Below are positions 1 to 12,100 of a DNA stretch of 64,000 nt, piece after piece (within the stretch, counting starts at the first letter, position 1; every line of letters begins with the position of its first letter). The notes beneath the pieces were generated by a model that ran no database searches, was not told the DNA's origin, and saw only the letters and a program-made list of their open reading frames with translations. The position numbers were made by a program, and so were the translations under genes. This DNA is from Aricia agestis (Eukaryota; Arthropoda; Insecta; Lepidoptera; Lycaenidae). Location of the stretch: contig NC_056418.1 in the NCBI RefSeq assembly GCF_905147365.1, positions 8,617,262 to 8,681,261 of the forward strand, in the 5' to 3' direction.

Positions 1-157
1 ATATTGCTTATTTTGCTTACCGAACTAACCAGAGTCTAGATAAAATTTGTAACAGGGATACTTTGAGTCCTAGGAATGAACGTAGGGGAGTCCTGAGAAG
101 GATTAGGTAAAAATTTTGAGTCAAAAGCACATTAGTATATGTAATGTATGTTTTTAG

Positions 158-3100
158 ACAATAAACAAAGATTATGCGACAAAACTTGAAGAAGTGGGAG
201 ATCTTCAAGGAGCGTGTATGAAGGAGTTAAATCATCAACGGTATCGCATGTCCCTAATTGCAAATGCACTCAAAAGGTAAGGTTATCTTTTGTTTCTTTT
301 TACATTATCTTAATCCACATAGTTATAGATGATAACAAATAAATAACAGATTTAATGTTGCTTGGTATTGTTAATTTTTCAATACCTCGATTGTGGGAAT
401 CTTAGACACAATAGCTTTTCAATGCGACACCAGGGTGTCGATGGGTTAAGATCAAAAGTTATTCATGGAATAGATGCATGATTATCGTACATGATTATTA
501 TAATTTTCATAAACAGAATTATATACTAAGTAATAATAGCGATTGGCTGAAGTTTATCTACGTTATCACTGTCATAGGTATAGGTAGAGACAAAGGTCAA
601 CATTTAACAAAGTAACATCATAATTATTGCTTATTTTAAAATTGAAAAAAAGGCATTCAAAATATATGTTATTTTAAACTTATCTCTATATATAAAAATG
701 GATTTTCAATTGTGCTAGTAACGCTAAAACTCGAAAACGGCTGAACGGATTGGGCTAATTTTAGTCTTAAAGGTCCAGGGAAGATTTTAAAGTGACACAA
801 AGTTCACCGGGACAGCTAGTTGTCTGTATTATTTATTGAGTAGATGGTCATTTATTATAAGGCCCAGGCAGTTTTATAAAACAAAACATTTTAATTAAGT
901 TAGTAAAAAAAGCTATATTTGCAAGTATGTATTTCAATATTTGAAATTACAAAATTGTATTTTATAATAAACTATTTTTATAAAAAATATTGTAATATAA
1001 CAAACAATACTAACCATTGCTTTTGATTAGAAAAAAAAAGCATTAATCTTTTCTAACCCATCAAGCCCCATAAGCTTACCGGTGAGCAAGACACAATAGA
1101 ATAACAATAGATTTCCAAGAATCCACGATCAAAGGATTAATCAATTTTCAAGGCAACTACTGCTTTCCTAGTGTTAATTTTGCTTTGAATCTAATAAACA
1201 AAATATTTAATTACCTAGTACCCGCTACTTGATCATTTTATTTTTGTCAGTTAAAATTGATGTAGTAATGGAACTAATAATTCATGATGATGTATATTAC
1301 TAGACATCGGATTATATGCACAAAATATGCACAATCAAAAGTCACTTAGTATTAAATTATTTTTTGAAGATCTTTCCGGTGGTGCCGTTAATAAAAGCGT
1401 CAATTTTTATAATTTCATCAAATCCAGGATTTTTTATACAGCACCAATAATAATTTTCTACCAACATTTTCCGATCGCAATCTTAATGCCCATGGAAGTT
1501 TAAAAAAATGGGTAACTATCTTATTCAAATTTTTTACTAATGTTGCCACCTATAAAAAAAAAATGTTTCTAGAAATATATTGTACCTATCGGGTGTATTG
1601 CATTCTTTAAATGGGGATGGAGCCACATATTTTAAGTGTTTTGATCTATCGTACCTCTGTTTTGTGGCCTCAGTGTGTATCATGATATCATAAAACTACC
1701 GAAATATGCACTATCAACGAAAAATTGCCAAAATATGCACTATCGCCTAAAAAGTGCCATTATATGCATTTGCATATGCAAGTATGCAAATGCATATAAT
1801 CCGATGTCTATATTATTACACTACTCATACTCGTAGTTTATATCTTATATCTTACCTTAATCTCTTAAACCTTTATGATTTACATTTTACATTAGTCATT
1901 GTTAATACTAATGTAAAATGTACCCACTAGATATATTATTTAATATTTATTATGCACAATTCACAAATCACAATACACAGTATTATAATATTTATATGTT
2001 CATACATAGGTTCGTTCCGAAGCATGGCTCATGCCATGCTTCGGAACGAATGGGCCGGCTCGAACGGAGAAATACCACGGGCTCACAGAAAATCGGCGTG
2101 AAACAGCGCTTGCGTTGTGTTTCGCCGAGTGAGTGAGTTTACCAGAGGCCCAATCCCCTACCCTTTTCCCTTCCTTACCCGCCCCTATTTCCTTCCCTAC
2201 CCTCCCCTATTATCCTATTCCCTCTTGAAAGGCCGGCAACGCACCTGCAGCTCTTCTGATGCAGCGAGTGTCCATGAGCGACGAAAGTTGCTTTCCATCA
2301 GGTGACCCGTTTGCTCGTTTGCCCCCTTATTTTATATAAAAAATACGAGCGCACTCCTAGTCCTAAACAGCTTTCGAGGTATACTTACATTTTAGGTATT
2401 AATGTTATTATCAACAAATACTAAACTAAGGCAAGCTATCCAGGCTATTTTACTTGGTTGGCTATAGCTGTTCTTATTCTACAATAAATTGGCATGATGC
2501 AGGTACTGACTACTGACAAATCAGTGTACCACCTTAGATTACCAGGTTGTTATAGTTTTACAAATGGTACAGGAATTATAATTCAAAAGTAAAATTATAT
2601 TTTGTCCTGAATATAAGTAAACTTCGGACTTCGTTACAAAAAAATATGGTCATTGCACCAAAGGAGGCATGGACTAATAAGTGAATTTATTTGATAAGAA
2701 ATCGGTGTTCTGATAACTAGAATTCTTATATCATCACACCTTTATTTCGTAATCATCAATTAGTATGATAAGGAGTCATTCTTGTATGCATGGTTCAAAA
2801 ACATTGTTCAAATAAACATCAAAAGTGAAGCTATTACTATGTTGTAGGAAAGTCCTCTCAGCGGAATAATACTACATGATAACATTAATGATCAATTTGT
2901 ATAAGATTACATAACAGTAGAAAATTGTGGGAACTGCACTTAGGGATATCAATGAAATTGTCAATCATGAGTCATGACCCTTGACTACTTCTCAATGAGC
3001 ATTAATCTGAACATATAGAGGGGGACAACCGGAAGGTCACTTACTTCGCCCCTATAGCTTCAGAGATTTGCAGTTTATCGCAAATCTATAGTCTAAATCG

Positions 3101-6100
3101 TGAGACGAGACACAAAACAGTAGCATACTAAAGTAAAAACGAAGAAGCTAGTCTTAAAATATTATAAATGACGAGCTTTTGCCCGCGGCTTCGCTCGCGT
3201 TAAGAAGTATTATTATATCCAAACTTTCATCCTATTTTAACCCCTTGGGGTTGGAATTTATTAAAATCCTTTCTTAGCGGATGCCTACGTCATAATATCT
3301 AAATGCATGCCAAATTTCAGCCCGAGTCGTCCAGTGGTTTGGGCTGTGCGTTGATACATCACCATGTCAGTTAGTCACCTTTGAGTTTTATATACATACT
3401 TATATAGGTATATAGATTATATACTTATTATATATTTAGTGATAATAATTTCATGTGAAGTTTAAGACTAACCTCTTTATACAGGCCATAGGTCTAGGAA
3501 TTAATTTCAAAGATTTTTAAATCCGAAAGTATAATTACTTTGAACGGAACGGACTATAGGTACATTGTATACGAAATATCTGTCTTTTTCTTTGATAGTC
3601 TATTGATTATTCTATGTCTATTCACTCTATTCTATGTCTAACATATTTCTTACTTATATGTTTCAGCGTGGACAAAAAGTCAATAGAGAAAGATGAGAGG
3701 CTACTTACGTTAGAGAAGGAGATAATGAAGAGAAAAGCGATGTTACACGAAATAGAAGCGACACTACCAAAACAGAACAGCCTGTACCTCAAAATAATAC
3801 TCGGCAATGTCAACGTGTCTATTCTCAACAAAAACGACAAGTAAGAGCGACCGCAGGCTTACAATTTCAAGTTGGCCAAGTAAATCGCATAGTATACCAA
3901 ATACCAAACTAAATTGTACAACTAAATAATTGGACACCGATCGTATAAGAATCTTTCCTTTCTGATTACCTACAACCTACAAATTAAATAGTTGTCCAAT
4001 TAAATTGTAAAACTACGCATTTAAAAATACGATAGTCGGCCAACTTGAAATTGTATATCTGCTGTGACCCTAAGTTATACTACGGACCACCTATAATAAT
4101 TAGATCGAGCTTTGGTGTTTTAGTGCTTGTTCAGACACAACGGGAACCGCGCGGTTCCCGTGTTGAAACCGAGCGGTTGAACGCTGTAATACAACGCCTT
4201 TGTACTCTTAAGGGGCTCCAATACGCGAATGACCTTGGGCAAACGAGTGTTTCCACACCCCACTTCCGTACCTCACCCCCGCGCCATTCGCAATAACGAC
4301 ATCTAGTGCAATATCGAACAATCAACACAACGCAGTCTAAAATACATATTTTAATGTAAAGAGGAAAACTATTATAGACAGTTTGCTTATTTCACAAAAT
4401 ATTAGTGAGTCATGGTAGCGCAATGGTCAGGTCAGCATGAACATTCAATATACAATATGAGTCTCAGGTTCGCTACGCGATGAAAATTTGATTTTTATTA
4501 ATTGCTTTTTTACAACATTTATTTGGAATATTTTATTATTAATTGGGTAAAACAAATGTTTTTTTCTTCAAAATGTTATTTATTCAAATTGCTGTTTTAA
4601 AATCCCTTCAGAATGTTTAGCTCATTAAAATGTAACTAGAGTAAGTACTCAAAAAATACGTAGGTAATGAATGATAGCTTATTTATTGACTTTTTTTTTA
4701 ATTTTTTATTCAGAAGTAACGCGGCGCGGCGCGCCGTGTGCCTTCGCTTTTAGTAGTCGACGTTGTTTCCGTGGACGTTTTTTGCCAAATAATAAATTAG
4801 TAAATAATCCATGGTAAATCTACTCGACACAACTGTACAGTGTACACGCTCGAGAATAAAATTATTATACTAGCAGCGCTAAGGGCTGCTGTAAACCGGA
4901 ATGGCAGCGGCGAGGCGAGCACTTTCAGTGTCATACGGTTTTAAACTTTATCTTCATTATTGCAATAAGTACATAGTATCGCTTGAGAAGTCTACTAGTC
5001 TAAGCGATAAGTTGAGAATGGCGAAATATAGAGATAAGGGTCATAAAAATACGTGCGATAGCTCATTAGATTCGGGAAGACGTCTAGAAAAATGTATCGG
5101 AAGCGTGTATTAGCACACAAAAAATTGCAAAAGTTATAAGCAAATTAGGTTGCCTAAAAAAAGGTATTACGTTTTTTGTTAAAAACTCCGGAACTATTAA
5201 CATTTAAGAAGTTTAAAAAAAAGATTCTTAAAGAGGAGGAAATATCCATAAGAAAACTCGCAACCTCCTAACTCCTAAGTAGGGCATCGAGACCGGGTTT
5301 TCCCGAAACCTGAAAACCCGGGTTTTTTGAGCTTTTCGGGTTTTTCGTTTTTTTGATAATTATTAAAGGCCAGACCTGATTTAATGGTATTTATAACAAA
5401 TTTTATAACATATTGTATAGGTTTAATTATTTATATTGGTCATAATTACACAACATATAATATTTTTAAGAAAAAGTTTCGTTTTAGGAGCATTAAAGAC
5501 TAATTGTCATAAAAATATTTCTTAATAATAATTAATAATACATATTTTAAAAAACCTACCAAAACTATTTAATGTAAAAAAACCAAGTCTCTTCAAACAA
5601 TCTGTCCTTCGCAAAAAGTTTTCAAATTTCATAGAAGCCAAGTCTTGTTAAACTTATTTTATAGTTTTCAATCAACATTCAGTGATTGACTACAGTTTTG
5701 TTTATTATGTGATCACAGACTTACAAAATAAAGTGTGGACAGCTTCAAAGGGTTCTAAAGACTTAGAAGTAAGTCTGCTGAAAGTACCGTAGACTTTTGA
5801 TGATGGGCAAGTCAGCCACTAGGTGACAAAACGTTGAAACTTGTTGGTGATAAAATACACCCATCAATAAGGTCTTAGGGATATTTGTATTTTTGGAATA
5901 TCTAAAAACCTGTCAGGAATTTTTGAAGACAGTGTATGGAACAATGATAGCTTATTTTTTAATATTTAATAAAATATTATTAAAAACACTTTTCCGAATT
6001 TTATCGTTTATAAAGCAATCACAGGTATCTTACAGTCACAAAAAGTCAATAATAAGTAAACAAATCTTTATTTCCTTTCATAAACTGAAAATTTTATTCG

Positions 6101-9100
6101 AATGAGATATTTTTATTGCTGATTGTCAAATTAATAGTAATAATTTATACTGATCGATTTTTGGCTGCATACAGTATTTTTACAAAAAAATATTTATTGT
6201 ATCCTGCTGCGGTATGACACCCAGTTTTCTTTGCAATTTAAAGTCATTATTTTCAGTCGTCTAACTTACTAAAAACACTTAAAGGTTTTTGTTTGTCGTT
6301 ATGCTTTTTGTCATTATTTGTTATATTCACAACATAACAAAAAGCGACAATATGAAGACAATGCAATCAGTAAAAAGGTTCCAGGAGAGCAACCAGCCCC
6401 TATAAACTGACAAAACCATGCCGAGGAGTTTCCATCAAGTATATTTTGAACCCATATTTTTGTATTGCCGTCTGACAAATGCGGCAGATTGCTTTTTATT
6501 GGTTGAGAGACTGATGTTGGTAACACATAATAGGACGAATGGTGGCTTTGTTTAGCCGGCCGTGGATATCATACTCACTGCGGAATTACTAAAACACGTG
6601 ATTTCGGTGAATCGAGATGAAATATAACAAGCAGAGTTTTTATCAGCACCAGCGCCAGAGACAATTTCTTGTGTGTAACAGCATGGTAATCTGACATGAA
6701 TTTTGTCTATTGTGACTAGAACTAATGACTACAAAAAGCTTTGAGGTGTAGTGTAATGTAAAATTTTTCAGTAAGATTTTCCAGTTTGTTGGATAACAGA
6801 AAAGTTACCTTAAATTGCAAAGAATATTCGGCTTCATACCGTAGCGAGGCAGACAAAAGGCAATTTCAAGTAAAAACTAGGCACAAAAATTTAATTACAG
6901 GTATATCATCAATAAGGACCAAATAATTATTAATAACGTGACAATCAGCAATAAAAATGTAAAAGATGAAATAAAGATTTGTTGGCATACGTTTTATATT
7001 TAAGGTTATTCTTCCATTTACTGTCTTCAAAAATTCTTGATAGATTTTTATATATAAAAAACAAATACATTTAATAATATAATTATGCAATTTGGAGGTG
7101 AAGCTTGTTGTAATACTTAATCTTGGGCCGAAAATCTTAATCCCTAGCTTTGATAAGATCCAATATGTATAATAGGAGAGGTAAATAGTCGCTTTTCTAA
7201 AAGTATGTGACCGCACACTGTGGTATTTAAATAGTATTTTACTGAAAAGGTGTTGGCAATCGCTGAAAATCATATTTTAAGTATTTTCGCTTCGTTAATC
7301 TTTGAATTTTAAGAAAACCCGAAAAAACCCGAAAAATCCGGGTACCCGGGTTTTCGATAAAAAAAACCCGAAAACCCGGGTTTTGAAAAAAGCCTCCGCG
7401 CGACATTTTTAGGTAGCGCGCGCGGCTTCAAATTTCAAAACCGAGCAAGTCACACTGATTATTTTTTTAAAGGTATTAAATATTGATTTAAAAATTTCAA
7501 AAACTTATGGTGTATTCCGAACACTTCAAAGAATTTGCCCCCGTTGGAAATTTAACTTCAAGTTAATTTTTCAACAAATTAGACAAATGTTAACTAACGA
7601 ATTTTTTTCGTGGTGCCCTTGTTACAAACATACTTAACAAGATCACGCCATAAAAGTTTAAAAAATTAATACTTTGTTTATAATAATTTTTTAACTTGAA
7701 CAAAAAACTAGAAATCCAAGTAATATTGTCAAAAAAATTTTGTTTCATTTATTATCACGTAAGTAATTGTTTTCATATCAATGAAGGACATGTATAAACT
7801 AAAAAAAAAATTTTTCCCGCCATTTGCTAATGAAAAATTTATAAACCAATGAACTATTTCGATGCTTTTAAAATTTTTTTTTCTTACCTTTATTCTCTTG
7901 AAAATATTATGATTTTTAGAAACAATTTTTTTTCTTAATAACAATATTTTATTGTTTATAATCGTTTTTTTAATATTTCAATTGTTTAAATTATTAGTTT
8001 AAAATTAAAAAAAATCCTCTTAAAGATCATGATTGATTGTCCTCAATATGGTTACAAAAACAAAATTTTTTTTTATCAACAATTTCATTGTTTATTAACT
8101 TAACAATTTAAAAAAAAATCCGAACTTTTTTATATCTATCAAATTTGTATTTTTTAGGAGATTCAGAAAAAGAATATAAAAAAGTTCGGAATTTTTTTTA
8201 ACAAATTGTTAAGTTAATAAGCAATGAAATTGTTGATAAAAAATTTTTTGTTTTTGTAACCATGTTGAGGACGATCAATCATGATTTTTAAGAGGAAATT
8301 TTTTTCTAAACTAATAATTTAAACAATTGAAATATTAAAAAACGATTATAAACAATAAAATATTGTTATTAAAAAAAAATTTAAAAGCATCGAAATAGTC
8401 CATTGGTTTATAAATTTTTTATTAGCAAATGGCGGATTTTTTTTTTAGTTTATACGTCATGTCCTTCATTGATATGAAATCAATTACATGATAATAAATG
8501 AAACAATTTTTTTTTGACAGTATTACTTGGATTTCTGAGGCTGATAATAATAATAATACTTGGATTTCTAGTCTTTTGTTCAATTTAAAAAAATATTATA
8601 AACAAAGTATTACATTTTTAAATTTTTATGGCGTGATCTTGTTAAGTATGTTTATATCAAGGGCTCCACGAAGTGAAAAATTTTTACGAAAATTATTTAA
8701 GATTTTATTTAAAGTACAATGAGGACGGAAGTTCGAAAAAATTTCGTTAGTTAACATTTGTCTAATTTGTTGAAAAATTAACTTGAAGTTAAATTTCCAA
8801 CGGGAGCAAATTCTTTGAAGTGTTCGGAATACACCATAAGTTTATGAAATTTTTAAATCAATATTTAATACCTTTAAAAAAATAATCAGTGTGACGTGCT
8901 CGGTTTTGAAGCCGCGCGCGCTGCCTAAAAATGCCGCGCGGAGGCTTAGGAGGGAGTTGGGAGTTTTCTTATGGAATTTTTTTCCTCTTTAAGAATCTTT
9001 TTTTTAAATCTTCTTAAGAGCTCACCTGACTTTAAAAATCAAACATCGTCCTTCTCTCTTCACACTCACGCCCGTCTTTCATATGCCAGGTGAAAAAGGA

Positions 9101-12100
9101 CGGCGCGGAATCATCGCCGAGTTAGTTTTACTTGAATAAAAGACGAACTATAATGATTATGAAAAAAGTGTCTTGAGCAAATTTAGGTTTTATCAATACC
9201 TTTTTAGATATTAAAAAAAATTAAAGAAAAGACAGCAAACTTCGAAGATCCAAGCAAAAATGTGTCTAAAACAAGGTTTTTTGTAAAAAAGAAACTATCG
9301 AGCATTTTTTGAGTAATCGTGTTTTCGTCTTGAGCATTTAATCTTTATGAACTAAAGTTACTAGTGTCAAAAAATCAGTTTTCTAGACCTTACAGATTTT
9401 GAGATCTAGGTTAATGTATGTAGTCAAGTTAGGGTCATATGAGCTCTTAAATGTTAATAGTTCCGGAGTTTTTAACAAAAAACGTAATACCTTTTTTTTG
9501 GCAACCTAATTTGCTTACTTATAACTTTTGCAATTTTTTGTGTTGCTAATTAATACACGCTTCCGATACATTTTTCTAGACGTCTTCCCGAATCTAATGA
9601 GCTATCGCACGTATTTTTATGACCCTTATCTCTATATTTCGCCATTCTCAACTTATCGCTTAGACTATATGGCCGCCCGTGGCCGCTCGTGGCCGCTCGT
9701 GGCCGCTGGCGGCCAACGATATCAAACTATGTACTTAGATACGACGTACATGCCGTCTAAACTCTAAACTGTAGCAATCAGCAATGTTTTTGCATGCAAA
9801 ATGTGCATCGAGAAAATATTGTCGTCCTTTTTTGTCTTACAGTAATATCATATACTACTTTCTCAATACTTATTATTACAAACGGACGTTTTATTGTTGT
9901 TCATTTTGACGGGCTCATTCATGGTTTCAAGGATAACGGTGTTTATACTAACTCACTGTATATAATCTATATCATAATATATGTACCTACCTATACATAT
10001 AATAATTATATTATAAATATACATGTAGTAAAAAGAATAATTTCAATATTACAAACGTCCGTTTGTTATATTGAAATTCACTCCAATTTTATTTATTTGT
10101 ACATATAAATATTTTGCACGTATCATTACATAATAATATAATATTTAAAAAAAAATTGCATCGCAATCGCGTGCATTTGTGACCTTGACATCGGGCTCGC
10201 CCACGCCGCCGTCTATTCGGTGCGTATGCATGTTACTATAGCAAAGCAAGTTCATTGTAGTTCTGAATAATTATGACAGATGGCGTGCCTGATTTTACGT
10301 AATTTAAATCGTAGGCGCAGCGACGCGAAGCGACACAACCTCCCCCTGCAAAGGCGCGCAGCCGTCTGCCGCCCGCGTCCCGCTCTGACCCCTCTCTTCA
10401 AAAACAGCTATAAGTTGTCATATCTAATAAAATATTGCATTAAATAAAAATGTAAGAAAACACATTTGTAATTGACATAAATACTCATAATTTGAGCCAA
10501 AATTTCTGGCAATATATTTTGAAACAACAGAATTAACACAATATTTGTAGGAAAATTATTGCGTTCAAATTTATTTTTTTTCTCGTAAACTATACTTCTA
10601 AATTAGAATTTTTTAAAAAGGAAATGAAGGTCAATAAATTAGCTATCATTACGTATTTTATATTGAGTACTCTCTTTACATTTGAATGAGCAATAAAGAA
10701 AAACTCTGCGGGCAATATGGTATTTTCACGTAATGAAGCCCCTTAATAAGCTGCGAGCGGTCCGCGCGGGTCCAAACCGCGGTTCCCGCTGTGTCTGAAC
10801 AACCACTTAGAAATATTTTCTTCACTCCCATTTCAAAGAAAGTAGAAATTAATAACTTTAAATTCACGGTTTCCCAGGGATAAGATTTATTACACTTTTA
10901 ACCGCTGAAGAGATGTTTTTGAAATGGTGTTAAGATACTTTGAGTAAAAACACATCGATAGTTTATATTGTGACTGCGATACCCACGCATGATTTTTAAT
11001 TGTTATGCGGCAGCTGCTTGGGGATTGATGGGTTATTTTTTATACAGGGAAAATGTACGGTTCTATTGTGTTAAACGGATTGCGGCGCGAAATAAGACGT
11101 GCCCTATACTTTAATTTCTATAAATGTTTTATGGGCCGTTAGCTTTTATGGCACTTAAACTCGAAAAGAGGCTATTTTCAAAGAACGTACACGTTTCAAA
11201 TAACGTTTATTGCCATTTTTAAACGCTTCATAAAATGTGAATAATAACGAATGAGTAAGTTTAAGAGAGTTTCTAAAGACCCATTGATTCAATCCCTATA
11301 TTTAAACTGTTTACGTGCTTACATTTTCAAAAGCATCACAAACGAGTAGTTAATAAGGTGTTAAACAGTAAACAGACACAATATAAATGTATGCAGTAGA
11401 GCGTTCTTATACTAGACTGCCTAAATTGGCGTATGCTCTCGTGAGTGCGTTTTCTGATATCTTTAGATATCAAACCACGTGGCGAACGCGTTAAACTTTT
11501 ATCTGTGTTGAGCGTGTTGGAGTACACTGTACACTCCTGAGTCACACTACTGTAAATATATTTGTATTGTGGCGCTGATGTAATCGATAACATATCGTCA
11601 TGATCTCGGGGCGTTGAAAGGTCGAAATGCAAAATAAAATAGACGTCAGCAAGTCAACACTAATATTAATTATCATCAGCTGCTAGACACATGTATTTGA
11701 CATTTAACTGATATGTTACTTACTATGTACTTATAGTAGAAATGGGAAAGCATACTATCCTCTTCGTTTTACTTAGTGAATAAATTAAATAAGGTACATA
11801 TATTATGTCTTTGTCTAGCGCATTGGAAAAAAGTCATATATACCTGATACCTCCGTCTTCCTGCAACTTTTCGCCATTGTTCTACGCGAAAAATATACCA
11901 CCCTCATCACCTTGACGAGTGGCAGTCCGCGCGTTTTTCGCGTAACTTTCTGCCGCGCACTGTAACACTCTAGAATAAACTGTCGTCAGCAGTTTTTCCG
12001 GACCTATACGACCTGCAAACCTTCAAGTAGGCAGCGTATTCCCTCTCAGAATGCCGGCAATGTATCTGCAGCTCTTCTGATGTTACGGGTGTCCATGGGC

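Larger units (their letters stand above)
4963..9741. mobile_element. Large palindromic (foldback) element with two secondary insertions
   Basis: The outer left arm (about 4963-5279) matches the reverse of 8946-9017 plus 9447-9741. The inner left arm (7393 to about 8130) matches the reverse of about 8165-8945. The centre lies near 8150. Without the inserts at 5280-7392 and 9018-9446 it would be about 2.2 kb, almost all inverted repeat. No transposase is visible. The whole lies in the TMEM120 intron 3841-12744. Confidence 0.8.

Noticed and set aside
4411..4485. Considered as a functional tRNA gene
   Set aside because: A- and B-box-like motifs are present, but no consistent cloverleaf with a paired acceptor stem could be drawn. 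Kept only as a weak tRNA-like feature.
6866..7273. 135-codon minus-strand open frame
   Set aside because: AT-rich low-complexity translation inside the 2.1-kb insert of the palindrome. It overlaps inverted repeat sequence and has no domain or splice context.
11336..11632. 98-codon minus-strand open frame in a TMEM120 intron
   Set aside because: No domain, no splice partners and no codon pattern. Intron noise.
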